Assembly: GCA_028455995.1 (NCBI GenBank)
Contig: JABELC010000002.1
Span: forward strand, 2,480,001-2,544,000
DNA length: 64,000 nt
From: Scleromitrula shiraiana
Taxonomy: Eukaryota; Ascomycota; Leotiomycetes; Helotiales; Sclerotiniaceae
Reading direction: 5' to 3'
Positions 33,849 to 45,086 of the stretch are shown here, piece by piece. A model generated the notes under the pieces. That model saw only the letters and a program-made list of their open reading frames with translations. It was not told the origin of the DNA and did not search any database. Numbering within the stretch: the stretch's first letter is position 1; every line of letters starts with the position of its first letter. A program made the translations under genes and the position numbers.

Positions 33849-36218
33849 TTATTGTACTTGACTAACGATCTCGCTCGCCCGCGAAAGAGATTCAACCATT
33901 TGCTGACATTCTTTTCTTCGCCGAACAGTGTAATCACTTTCTTTGAGCAAATCATCAAGGGTATCAGTTCTATACATGTTCTCGAGCAACTCTCTTTGCA
34001 TTTCATCTTTAGTAAATCTATTATGTGGTCAGCTGCATATCCGCTCCGAATCTGCAAGGACGACTTACTGGACAAGGTTGAGCATGATTGCTTTGGGTAC
34101 CATATCGATCATTGTTCGCTTTACAATGTTGTAATAGGAATTAATAAGAAGTTCTAAATATGGTCAGTGACTGTGTCCTAAGAGAGACTCGGGTTTGATT
34201 TACTAATGATCTCTACTTCTGTTCCCTCCCTTTCTGATAAAGTTCCAGAGGCTCTAAGAATAGGCGGTGGAGCTTCCATGGCGGCCATCTTCTTCTTGTT
34301 CTTGGAAGCGAAGAAACTACCAAAGAATCCCCCATTTTGGCCATCTGCCATATTGTCGAATGTTGGGCTTGCAGTACGAGCAGGAGTCCCTGGAATTGGT
34401 TTTCCGGTCTTAGGATCAACTTGAACTGGCTTCGATGCGTTGTGTCGTTCATTGACGATAGCCATAGCCTTTGTAGAAAATTAGTTAAGGAGCAAAAACA
34501 ACAACATCAATCAAACTTACTCTGTGACCGTTAAGGAAGTCGGGGTGACCGGTATTAATATAACAAGACTCCATTGCCACCAAGTCTCGAACAAGCTTAT
34601 TGGAAGGCTCCATGGCTTTCTTGAAAAATGCGATAACAACCGCATGGAACTTCTCCTTCAACTGTGGGTAACGACGGAATAATGGTTTACCAAGTAGCTG
34701 GGTAAGGATTCGGACAAGCTCATCATAAACCAAAGAGGCACACTTCAAACTTGGTTCCTCTAGACGCTTGATTTGCTGCTTAACAATAAGTTCGAAAGCT
34801 GTAGTACCAACGAAAAGCGCGGGCGATGAACCAGAAGAGTTGTACAATATGGTCCTGATATCGATATCCTTCACTTGATCAAACGGATCCACAGCTTTAA
34901 CACCATTGGCATACAGCTCGTGGAATACAAAACTGATTCTAGCACCTCCCGAAAGTTCGATACTAGACAACTCTTGATTGTTACCCTCCAAAACCGTCCT
35001 CCACTCATTTGTAAATTCCGTAATAATGTTAAGAACAATATTCGCACTGTTTCCGAGCATTGAATCGCCAAGACCAGCTAACTCTGTAGTATATTTTTGT
35101 AACGAAGCCTGGATGCGTGCCTTGATATCCGGAAGAGTTTGTTTGATGTGCATCATCAGAATAAGATTCAGTTTTCTTGCCAAATATGGTGTTCCACAAT
35201 ATGTGCTCTTGTTCTTGTATGCCCGATGATTTTCAAAGAAGTTCTTCTCGTTTTCCAGTGCTGCAGTGATGGCTTTCTTATTATCGATATCCCTTTGACC
35301 TCTGTTGACTACCGGTACGTATCCTAACCTCAGGGGAATGATGCGCCCAGCTAAGATATCCACGACATCCGTTCCTTCGTCCATCAAATCAACCTTTGTT
35401 AACACACCAATTGTTCTTTGACCTTCGGGGTCAACCTCTCGTGCCAACTTTAGTCCATCAGAGTTGGCCAAATCCGTGTTCGCGCCAGTAACAGCAAGAA
35501 TGATAGCATTTGGTTTGCTAATTTGCTTGAGAACCATCTCCTTAATCTGCCTTTCGATATCCCTAGGTTGATCGCCGACAGGAACCTTCGTCAATCCAGG
35601 TAAATCGACGAGAGTGAGAGTAAGGACATTTGGGGAATATATTCGTAAGTTGATAGGCGCTGGGGAGATTCCTGCATTCCGACCAGTCTTTGCCTCTGTT
35701 TCCTTCACAATCTCATCTCTAATCTTATTGAAATCGTGAAACTTTTGTCCTGGAATGTGTAGAAACTCGCCCCATTCATCAGCATTAGCTTCCTTATCAC
35801 CCCCAGCAGCTAATTCTTCGGTATCCTTTACTCCATTGGTCTTCGCCGAGCCCTCACGGTTGATAAGTTGGAGAACGAGTGGCCGTCTGGTAACTATACC
35901 AGTGCCTCGGGGTAAACTGCGCAGTAGAACATATTAGTAGATGTCGATTGTGTTAGATATTACGTGGCGGACTTACAAGTCTCTACCAACTATGTTTTCT
36001 AGCACGGAACTCTTTCCACTCGACTGACTTCCAACCACTACTATTTGAGGAAGATCTATAGGATTCTGTACGCCAACCGTTGTGAATACATCTTGGAGCT
36101 TGTTTACCAGTCTATAGGAACAGTTAGTTATGCGGCGCAAATAATAATAATAGTAGAGGAGTTAGGGGGAATCCAACGTTATAAGACCTGGGTCTGAGAT
36201 ACCGCCTTGTGCGGCCAT
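33849..36218 (-). CDS. VPS1: dynamin-like GTPase Vps1
   Basis: Large GTPase acting in vacuolar protein sorting, endosome-to-Golgi traffic, endocytosis and peroxisome fission. Six exons on the minus strand: 36178-36218, 35977-36111, 34521-35916, 34204-34468, 34069-34153 and 33849-34017; 696 residues, the normal Vps1 length. GTPase motifs: G1 GSQSSGKSS, G3 DLPGLTKVP, G4 LTKVDLMD. The middle/stalk domain carries ARKLNLILMMHIKQTLPDI and VFHELYANGVKAVDPFDQV. A variable insert follows (TGKPIPGTPARTASP, GGFFGSFFASKNKKK) in place of a PH domain. The C-terminal GED has LLINSYYNIVKRTMIDMVPKAI and DDLLKESDYTVRRR. The first intron has a weak donor (GTTGGA) and the intron before AMAIVNERHN an AAG acceptor; frame and homology support both. 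Confidence 0.95.
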
Positions 36219-37111
36219 GATTAAGCAGCGCCGGTGTTAACTTTTGAAAGAGAGTAAATATTCGAAATGCTCAAAGATTCTTATAAAAGATTCCTATGTT
36301 GATCTGATCAAATAGGTTCTGTATTAGGAAAGTGGGAGGATATTTCGAAATCAGATTTACTTGTGATTGTGTTATTGATATTCCAGGTGTTGTTTAAGAC
36401 AATTGACGAGACCGAGTTCCACGAGGCAGGCTAAAGTTCTGAGGCCCGTGCCACAACCAACAACCTTGAAGCAAAGGTCTTGATGAAGAGGGGTGCTGGG
36501 CGTTGTAACTTGGAGGGTTACTATTTACAGAAAGAAAATTCTGTCTATAACTTCAATATTTAAACAAATAATTGTTTGGGTTTAAAAATAGTCCGACTGA
36601 GTACAACTGAGTACAAAAGGTTTCTTTGTCTTCAATATTTGGTGAGTCTCAAAACCCTAACATCAAGACTATTCACCCCCCCGGGCAGAATGTATCGTTT
36701 TCTTAACGTTTACGCACAGGATAGTAGAGTAGCTTGTGCTGGGGTAGGTAGTATGAAAATGTGTATAACAACGCATCTTTACTCATTCATTTACATACTT
36801 GATTAGCCACTTATTTGTTTGATTTCTAGTAGTCTAGAAAACATATCACATATTTGGTGAGCAATTCGCCTTCTCAAAACACAGATAAATGGAGCCTCGT
36901 CATCATTGTTACGACGCTTCTTGCCAGAGCATTAGGCAACTGAATTTCTATTCCAACACGTGCTCGATCCCCCCTTTTTCAAGTCTTCCGAATTTGGAAG
37001 ATTAGGTTTTATTCGGTTAGAAGTAGTAGCGGAAATACATCAATCTAACTCGCAACACCCTAGAAACAGTCGACCCTACCAAATACCAATATCCCTCAGC
37101 ATCTTCCAAAC
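36219..37111. other. divergent intergenic region Vps1 / ribokinase
   Basis: About 890 bp, holding both promoters. A short direct repeat ACTGAGTACA occurs near 36596-36615. No gene seen. Confidence 0.45.
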
Positions 37112-38098
37112 ATGGCCTGCAAGACCATAACCATTATCGGGTCTCTCAACATCGACCTAGTAACCACCACACCTCGGGTCCCCACAGGAGGGGAAACCCT
37201 CACCGCATCCTCATTCAAGACCGGCCCTGGCGGAAAAGGCGCCAACCAAGCCGTAGCATGTGCACGACTTGCGCGACCCAATCCCTCCTCCTCATTAACC
37301 CCCGATCCCGACACCATCATCGTAAAAATGATCGGAGCAGTAGGATCCGATGAATTCGGCCCCTCCCTCATCGAATCCTTAACCTCCTCATTCATAGACA
37401 CCTCAGGTGTCTCCACCATCCCCTCCCAATCCACCGGCGTAGCCGTAATCCTCGTGGAATCCACCACTGGCGAAAACCGCATCCTGCTCTCTCCAGGCGC
37501 AAATCACTCCCTACAACCCGACCAGTTCCTCGACGAACACTCATTCGGACTTCCCCCTCCCTCCCTACTAATCCTACAACTCGAAATCCCACTCCCCACC
37601 GTCCTCCAAATCCTAAAAACAGCATCTGCGTCCTCCACCCCCGTACTCCTGAATCCGGCTCCCGCTGTCCCCTTACCAGAAGATGTATACCCCTCCATCA
37701 CCTATCTAATCCTCAACGAAACCGAAGCCGCCATCCTGAAAGGAATCCCCGTCGAATCTGTCGAATCCCCCTCATTCGACTGGAAACCCGTGACTGCTTG
37801 GTTTCTCGAAAAGGGAGTGAAGGTTGTCATCGTAACGCTCGGCTCAAAAGGTGCTATTTTTGCCACCGGGGATATATATGAACATGTTCCTGCGGAGAAA
37901 GATGTCAAGGTTGTGGATACGACTGCTGCTGGGGATACGTTTGTGGGCGCTTATGCGGTGGAAATTACACGCTTTGGGGTGGTGCATCCGGAGGTAATGC
38001 TTAAGGCGGTATCTAAAGCTTGCAAGGCGGCCGCACGAACAGTTGAAAAGGAGGGAGCTCAAAGTGCCATTCCGTGGGCGGATGAAGTAGAGAGATAA
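37112..38098 (+). CDS. ribokinase
   Basis: PfkB-family sugar kinase phosphorylating D-ribose to ribose-5-phosphate for the pentose phosphate pathway. Single exon, 328 residues, the standard length. The N-terminal ribokinase motif is IIGSLNIDLV. PfkB signature 1 is GGKGANQAVACARL at about 40-53. The second signature, with the catalytic Asp and anion hole, is DTTAAGDTFVGAYAVE at about 270. The intermediate VLLNPAP-like strand (PVLLNPAPAVPL) and LNETEA segment are present. The 5' half is strongly C-rich on the coding strand. Confidence 0.94.
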   Translation: MACKTITIIGSLNIDLVTTTPRVPTGGETLTASSFKTGPGGKGANQAVACARLARPNPSSSLTPDPDTIIVKMIGAVGSDEFGPSLIESLTSSFIDTSGVSTIPSQSTGVAVILVESTTGENRILLSPGANHSLQPDQFLDEHSFGLPPPSLLILQLEIPLPTVLQILKTASASSTPVLLNPAPAVPLPEDVYPSITYLILNETEAAILKGIPVESVESPSFDWKPVTAWFLEKGVKVVIVTLGSKGAIFATGDIYEHVPAEKDVKVVDTTAAGDTFVGAYAVEITRFGVVHPEVMLKAVSKACKAAARTVEKEGAQSAIPWADEVER

Positions 38099-38619
38099 GG
38101 AACAATGATTCAAAAACCAGGATCAGAAACAAAATTGGAGATGAGATAAGAGTTGCTTCACACTCTGAAATTCAAGGCCTTATTATTGATACATACACGT
38201 GTTATCATTCTTCCTTGCTCACTATGTGTACCCCCTAAGCTCATCGGTATTTAATCTACCATGCCCATCCACTCATCCACTCATGATCTCGTCAGACTCC
38301 TGGGATCATTACTCACAAACATCTATGTGTGTAGTAGTAGTAGTAGCTAGCTGCCTGATACTGTCTAGAACGAAAGAAGAAGCTCGTGTGAATACAGCGC
38401 AAAATAAAACTCCAGCCGCAGCTTTGTACCACCAATGGTTGTTGTTTCCCGAACACCGATAAAATGCCATCCAAATATACTATGCCTCTCGACCAAAGTT
38501 CTCCCGATTCGCCGCCCTAATGTTGATGTGATATTGATGTCATGCTACAATGAAACGAAAAGGAAGTGCGCAAATCGTTGATTGGGGGGTGCTTAATCGT
38601 CACGCCCATATAATCCAAA
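38099..38619. other. convergent 3' intergenic region
   Basis: About 520 bp between the ribokinase and Gid7-like stop codons. A TAG trinucleotide run (about 38330-38347) is the only notable item. Confidence 0.5.
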
Positions 38620-41065
38620 TTACCAGCCATTAGATGCACGTTGTGAACCGTTAGAAATCCTAGATGTTTTGGAGTTTTTCTGTGGCTCCTCGTTTGACCA
38701 TCTATTATACAATTAGTTATTTAGTTTCAGTACACGTTTGTTACTACTTACATCCGAACTTTGCCATCATCACCTGCGGAAGCAAACATGCATGGATCTG
38801 TTGGATTCCATGAAACCGAGTTGCAACATCCTTTTTGATGTGCTTCGAGTTTTTCCACCAGTGAGCCGTTCTCCTTGTGGTAGATTAAAATATTGCCATC
38901 TAAAGAAAGATCAGTAAAGGATTTGATGTGGGAGAGACGACAAACTTACCTTCACTTCCGGTAACAACAAAGCTTTCATTGGCACCACCAAACTGGCTCC
39001 TGATTACGAATGCACCCCCCTTCACTCCTGATTCAAAGGATCGGATCTTCTCGCCAGAATCTATATCCAACATTCGGGTCTCACCTTCAACATTGTGAAC
39101 AAGTAGATGTCTCGAAGTTTGACTGATACTCATGGAGCAAAGACGAACTTTGAGATCCAACTCATATTCAAGCTCACGTGTCACAAAGTTGTAGACGTAA
39201 AGATAGGTTGTCGGGGTCATAACAATCAAGAGATTGCCGTCGGGCGATACTGCTAAATCTTGGACTCGATGTTCTCGAGCCCAATCGTAGATCAAATCAC
39301 CATTAAGATTCCATTGGCATAAATTACGATCTATCGAAAGACTGCCGGTAACGAACGATTGTCCGTCGCGTGCCCATACGCAACTGGACACAGGTTCGCT
39401 AGAGCGAGGTAGAGCCTTCAATAATTCACCAGTCTGCAATAGTTAGTAAGATAGACTTCTAACAAGGGAATTGTGCTTACTGTCAGACTCCATAAGCGGG
39501 CACGATTGTCTTGGGCACATGTGACCATCATGGAGTCATCAGGGCTCCAAGCAAATGAGCAGACACCACTCTCATGATCAGCAAGCGTGAATTCCATCTC
39601 AAAATCTGTAACATTATAGATAATAACGGTACCGTCACTCCCCCCGCTCGCCAATCGAGATCCGTCGTGTGAGAATTTTACTTCCCAAATTTCGCCCGCT
39701 TGCTTATCAAGGTCGAGGAAAGGCCGTAAAGGAAAGTTACTTCGATCACATGTATGATCTTGGTAGAGTGAAGGTGAGGTAGATGTGTTGTGATATATGC
39801 AATTGGATATTTGATGTCGCTTTACTTGTTGCAATAGAACTGCCAAGCGATGTTCAGGTAACATCACCGATGGCGATATACACCCTAAACTATGTTAGTA
39901 CATAACAAACAATATGTCAATACTGGTAGGCTTACTCGAAAGTTCCGAAAGTAGTAAATGTCGTGACTGTCCGTTGGCACCATCCCACTCTGCCTTGATC
40001 TTAAGATCTTCTGGCGTACACATCAGTAAACTATAGAAGTAATTAGTGACAAGATCATACAACAATTTCAATAGCCTCTCAAGAATCGTACCTTGACAGG
40101 AAGTGAAGTTTCGCAGTGTCCTGATATAATGGCGTAAGTTCTAGCCGCAAAACGTTTAGTGCTCTGCCCATATCTTTTTTCTCGAGTAGCTCCAGAAATT
40201 TCTGTTGACGCATCCAAAACCGCATAACATTCTTATCGACACCATCCTGTAGAAGTAGCCCATTTCCATGAATGCTAACCCCGCCTTCTTCTGTTGACCC
40301 ACCGAAAAGCAGTTCCTCGGCCTCGGCCCATTCGCCTTGTAGTACAGCATTTCTAAATGCTGCTACTGTTGGACTTTCCAAATCATAGCCACTCTCTTGA
40401 CCTAGAGTGCCAGCAGCACCGTTGTAACCCAAATCTGTCAAGGCCTGAATTAAAATCCTAGTGACTTCTTCCCGGTCATGTCCAAAATATGAAGGCTTCG
40501 GCTTGACACTTGATGTCGAGTGACCATTTGAACTAGATCCATTCATTGCTACCGAAGGAGGTCGAGTGCCATTGGCAGAGCTCGATAGAACTGCCTTATG
40601 TAGAGGGGATGCCCCGGATCCATTTGGAAATGGCCTCGAATTACCGTTCGAAGTACTGTTTTCTCCGTCAAATCTCATTCTAGTATCTTCTCTTATACGT
40701 TTACGACGAGGTTCGTTCTCTGCAGTCGGAGAGTTTGAAGAGTCTCCGAGACTCTGAAAATTGGCAGCTTGTTCCCCTCGGTCTAGATTGTGGTCTCGTC
40801 GTCTACGACCGAGGACTTGGCTCGTATTGGATCGCCGTCGAAGCTCTCCTTCAAATGTCTGAGTTAAGCTGGATGATGCTCGCCGCCCAGACGGCTGAGT
40901 ACGTTGTGTATTTGGAGATTGGGCAGAGATGTTTGTGCTGGAAGATCTTGGGGAGGTCGGGATGGATGGGTCGTCGGAAGTGGATAAGGATATAATAGGG
41001 CGTGGGGAGTTTTCGTCTGCCAGGACGACTTTTGCGGGAGTGCCGCTTGTTGAATATTGGTTCAA
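38620..41065 (-). CDS. Gid7/WDR26-type WD40 protein (start uncertain)
   Basis: Predicted subunit of the GID/CTLH E3 ubiquitin ligase that degrades gluconeogenic enzymes in yeast. Six exons on the minus strand: 40092-41065, 39936-40030, 39481-39884, 38950-39433, 38752-38899 and 38620-38701; 728 residues if counted from 41065. The Ser/Arg-rich N-terminus is followed by LisH/CTLH-type helices (EEVTRILIQALTDLGYNGAA, then WMRQQKFLELLEKKDMGRAL). WD40 repeats follow, for example FSHDGSRLASGGSDGTVIIYN, WSPDDSMMVTCAQDNRARLW, and WNPTDPCMFASAGDDGKVRIW near the end. All junctions keep frame. The N-terminal reading begins at a TTG with an in-frame stop only a few codons upstream. The first in-frame ATG is about 130 codons later, so the true start is either non-AUG, in a missed 5' exon, or internal. 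Confidence 0.88.
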
Positions 41066-42758
41066 GAGAATAATCTCAAGAACTTAAGATCCAACTTGAC
41101 GAAGATGAAATCGAAATCGTTATGATAAAGTAAAAGAATGATTGAATATAGTAGTGTGGAGGTTACGCCGGTGCTTAGGTGATCGCCTTGCCTCTAGTGA
41201 AGTAATGACGGAGCTCGAGCGGCAGCTAACTATCAAAGCAAAATATAATCAGTTCAATAATGTGGCTTAAAAGATCTAATTTGACAAGTTGTCTGAGTTA
41301 TGGTAAAGAACTATCAATAATAAGTCCATCTACATACTCATTTGTCTTTGAAAACCAAATCGCTATCGATGTTGATGGATGAAAGAGAAAGGTAGGTAAG
41401 GTAGAGAGGTAGGTCGAAGAAAGTTTGTTGTAAAAGCTCCAAGAATTTAAAGGTTTTCAAAGCAATATTTCTTTCCAAGCGGTTGTCACTTTGTATAAGT
41501 ACTTTGTACTCTTGTAAATATAGAAAGAGGAGGTTTTTGCTTAACAAGATCGAGTGCTGTCTTGTCTATGCGTACTATATGTAGGGTAGTAGGTATGTAA
41601 GTCGTGGACGTGGGTGATATTATGCGGTTGCGGGAAGAATACGGAGACCTGAGATTTAATGTGTGGAGCACCCTATCAGCAAATGCAGCACCTGGAAATA
41701 GCCCAAACCAAGTAGTGTATCCAAAGAAGGAACATAATAAAAGAACCATAAAATATATAGAATATGGTGATGATAAGGTAAGATCAGATGGATACTTAGG
41801 TAGAACTATATGTGTCCATAGTACGTTGCGTATCCATAGATCGAACTTTGAAGGTGGTGCTGGAGCTTGATATAATTCTATAGAACTACTATACAAAATA
41901 GGTACGGAAGTACATATTCGAGTATTCAAGAACAAGTCATTCATGGATCACAGGTGAATGATTCTATAATGTTAATAACAGGTCAACTTCAATTTATTTA
42001 ATGCCTACTTTGGTATCTACCTATCTACCAAGGGCGGTGTATGCAAAAGCAGTAGAACTACCGGCCAAAAGCAAAGATCAGACAGAGAGCTTACAGATTG
42101 CTTTCAATGATCATGAAGGATTATTAGCTACATACTTCCGTAGTTACTTTTAAACATAGAGATAAGCACTTCTAATGAGAGGATTAATAGTAGAGATATA
42201 GATAGAGATAGCCTTGTATACAAGCCTTGTAGCATAGCCTTGCCTTGCCGTGCCTCTTCTTCCAAGGTTGTCTTGTTCCTTCAATGCTTGAAATTCTACC
42301 TATTATTTACTACCAGGGGTGCTTTCTACATAAGACGTTCATTCCATTGACTGAACATAACATCATAACTCGATCCCACCTGAGTTATTATTCTCTTCTA
42401 TTCTCACTTCCTTATTCCTCATTAAAAGAATACAATAAAAATTTGCCTTTTGATTCAATTCATATATAAAGACTTCTTCTGCCTTTGAACAATAATACTG
42501 AATCAAAAGGTTACATAGATACCTTTATAAAAAGTGGTACTTGTCTTATATTGGAGTTTCATGAACCTTTCAATTGGTCTTCGTCCTCGTTTGAAAGCTC
42601 GGCCTTCATTTTTAGATCTTGCTAGAAACCAACAAATCGATACCTTGTCTGTAGCTCCGATTGAGCTTGATCAAGAACATCTACCACAACTACCATCATC
42701 ACCCCTCTCAGTTCCGAATAAAATCACATATCCTACATCGAGTCAAGAAATAAACAAG
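41066..42758. other. intergenic region Gid7-like 5' / VMA1 5'
   Basis: About 1.7 kb between divergent genes. A 152-codon minus-strand ORF at 41486-41944 has one hydrophobic segment but no recognisable family and is not called. A frame open to the VMA1 start extends upstream to an ATG at 42561. No strong repeats. Confidence 0.45.
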
Positions 42759-45086
42759 ATGGCTCCGCAAAGAGATGCAGATGGGGAGGAACAATATGGT
42801 TGGTCTTCAATAACTTATGCCATTCTATTATCGTAGTTGCTAATCGCAGCTATTTATCCAGGCTCGATTTATTCCATCTCGGGGTTCGTACAAGCAACAA
42901 TATATATATGTTTACTTAACTAATTGGAGAACGATAGTCCTGTCGTGGTGGCAGAGAATATGATAGGAGTTGCTATGTACGAGTTGGTAGGTTTGTTTAC
43001 TTGAGTAAGCTATTATGTTACTGATATAGAAATAGGTTCGAGTTGGTCATGACAACCTTGTCGGTGAAGTTATTCGAATCGAAGCGGACAGAGCAACCAT
43101 CCAAGTATACGAAGAGACAGGTATGGGAAGATTCCTAAGTCTGGGTTGGAAATATCGCTGACGTACGGGTGTTAAGCTGGTGTTACTGTTGGAGATCCAG
43201 TCCTTCGAACCGGAAAGCCATTATCAGTTGAGTTGGGTCCAGGTTTGATGGAAACAATTTATGATGGTATTCAAAGACCTCTTAAAGCTATCGCAGATAC
43301 ATCCAACAGCATTTACATTCCCCGAGGTATCGCGGCGCCAGCTTTGAACAGAGAAAAGGATTGGGATTTCAAGCCTCTTAAGAAAGTTGGAGATCATATC
43401 ACTGGTGGAGATATCTGGGGTACTGTTTACGAAAACTCTCTATTGGATGACCATAAGATTCTTTTCCCACCTAGGGCGAGAGGTACGATCACTCGCATCG
43501 CTGAGAAAGGCAGCTACAAAGTCGACCAAAAGATCCTCGAGGTTGAATTCGATGGCAAGAAGACAGAGTATAGCATGATGCATACATGGCCTGTACGTGT
43601 GCCACGTCCAACAACTGAGAAATTGGCTGCAGACAAGCCATTTATCGTCGGTCAGCGTGTATTGGATGCTCTCTTCCCCAGTGTACAAGGAGGAACTGTC
43701 GCTATTCCAGGTGCTTTCGGATGCGGTAAGACTGTTATTAGTCAATCTGTCTCCAAGTTCTCCAACAGTGACATTATTGTATACGTTGGGTAAGCATATT
43801 CAGTTCTTTGGTTTCAATCCTTCCTACTCCCAATTAGCATTTAGGTCTTCTATCTTTTGTGTCCTTATGATTTTTGATATGGACAAAATAATCTCATAGC
43901 AGGCATCTAACTAACGCATGTCTATAGATGTGGAGAACGTGGTAACGAGATGGCTGAAGTCTTGATGGATTTCCCTGAACTTTCCATCGAAATCGATGGC
44001 CGCAAAGAACCTATCATGAAGCGTACTACGCTTATTGCTAACACCTCCAATATGCCTGTCGCTGCTCGTGAAGCTTCTATTTACACAGGAATCACCGGTA
44101 AGTGATCATAAGCCAGCTTTTTGACTACCCCGCACCTAATTATTCTCTTCCATTCAATATATATATATCTAACTTAAACATTCAAAATTTAGTTGCTGAA
44201 TACTTCAGGGACCAGGGTAAAGATGTTGCCATGATGGCTGATTCTACCTCTCGCTGGGCCGAAGCTCTTCGTGAAATTTCTGGTCGTTTGGGAGAGATGC
44301 CTGCTGATCAAGGTTTCCCTGCCTACCTTGGTGCCAAGCTTGCTAGTTTCTACGAGCGTGCTGGTAAGGTTCAAGCTCTCGGTGGTCCTGATCGTGAGGG
44401 TAGTGTCAGCATTGTTGGTGCTGTTAGTCCTCCAGGAGGAGATTTCTCAGATCCTGTTACAAGTAGTACTTTGGGTATTGTGCAAGTTTTCTGGGGTCTC
44501 GACAAGAAGCTCGCTCAACGTAAACATTTCCCTTCTATCAATACTTCGGTCAGTTACAGCAAGTACACAAACGTTCTGGACAAATATTACGAGAAAGATT
44601 TCCCGGAATTCCCTAGACTTAGAGATCGCATCAAGCAACTTTTGTCTGATTCCGAAGAATTAGATCAAGTCGTTCAGTTGGTCGGAAAATCCGCATTATC
44701 TGATCCGGATAAGATTACATTGGATGTCGCTGCATTGATCAAGGAAGATTTCTTGCAACAAAATGGTTACAGTGACTACGATCAATTCTGTCCCATCTGG
44801 AAGACCGAATGGATGATGAAGGCAATGATGGGATTCCACGATGAAGCTCAAAAGGCAATTGCCCAAGGTCAAAGTTGGAATAAGGTCCGTGAAGCTACTG
44901 GGGAACTTCAATCGCAGTTACGAAGCATGAAGTTTGAGGTTCCAAGTGAGGGCGAGGAAGTAATCACTAAGAAGGTACGTCTGTAATATTCCACATTACC
45001 CAATTACTTTTATACTAACTCCTGGATAGTACGAGGATCTCGTCCAAGCTATGACGGACAAATTTGCCTCTGTTACGGATGAGTAG
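42759..45086 (+). CDS. VMA1: V-type H+-ATPase catalytic subunit A
   Basis: Catalytic A subunit of the vacuolar proton pump V1 sector; hydrolyses ATP to acidify vacuoles. Eight exons: 42759-42798, 42862-42883, 42938-42986, 43036-43120, 43177-43789, 43928-44097, 44193-44974 and 45030-45086; 605 residues, the usual fungal size. Exon 2 is a 22-nt microexon. Motifs: N-terminal MAPQRDADGEEQYGSIYSIS; the P-loop GAFGCGKTV in exon 5; YVG then CGERGNEMAEVL across the exon 5/6 junction; and SRWAEALREISGRLGEMPADQGFPAYL. No intein is present, but the fifth intron falls in the Gly codon directly before the Cys at which the yeast VMA1 intein is inserted. The ATG at 42759 was chosen by homology; an in-frame upstream ATG at 42561 exists. 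Confidence 0.96.

Noticed and set aside
42759..45086. Possible intein in VMA1
   Set aside because: The reading from YVG to CGERGNE is continuous after removal of a 138-bp intron; no intein-sized insert exists.
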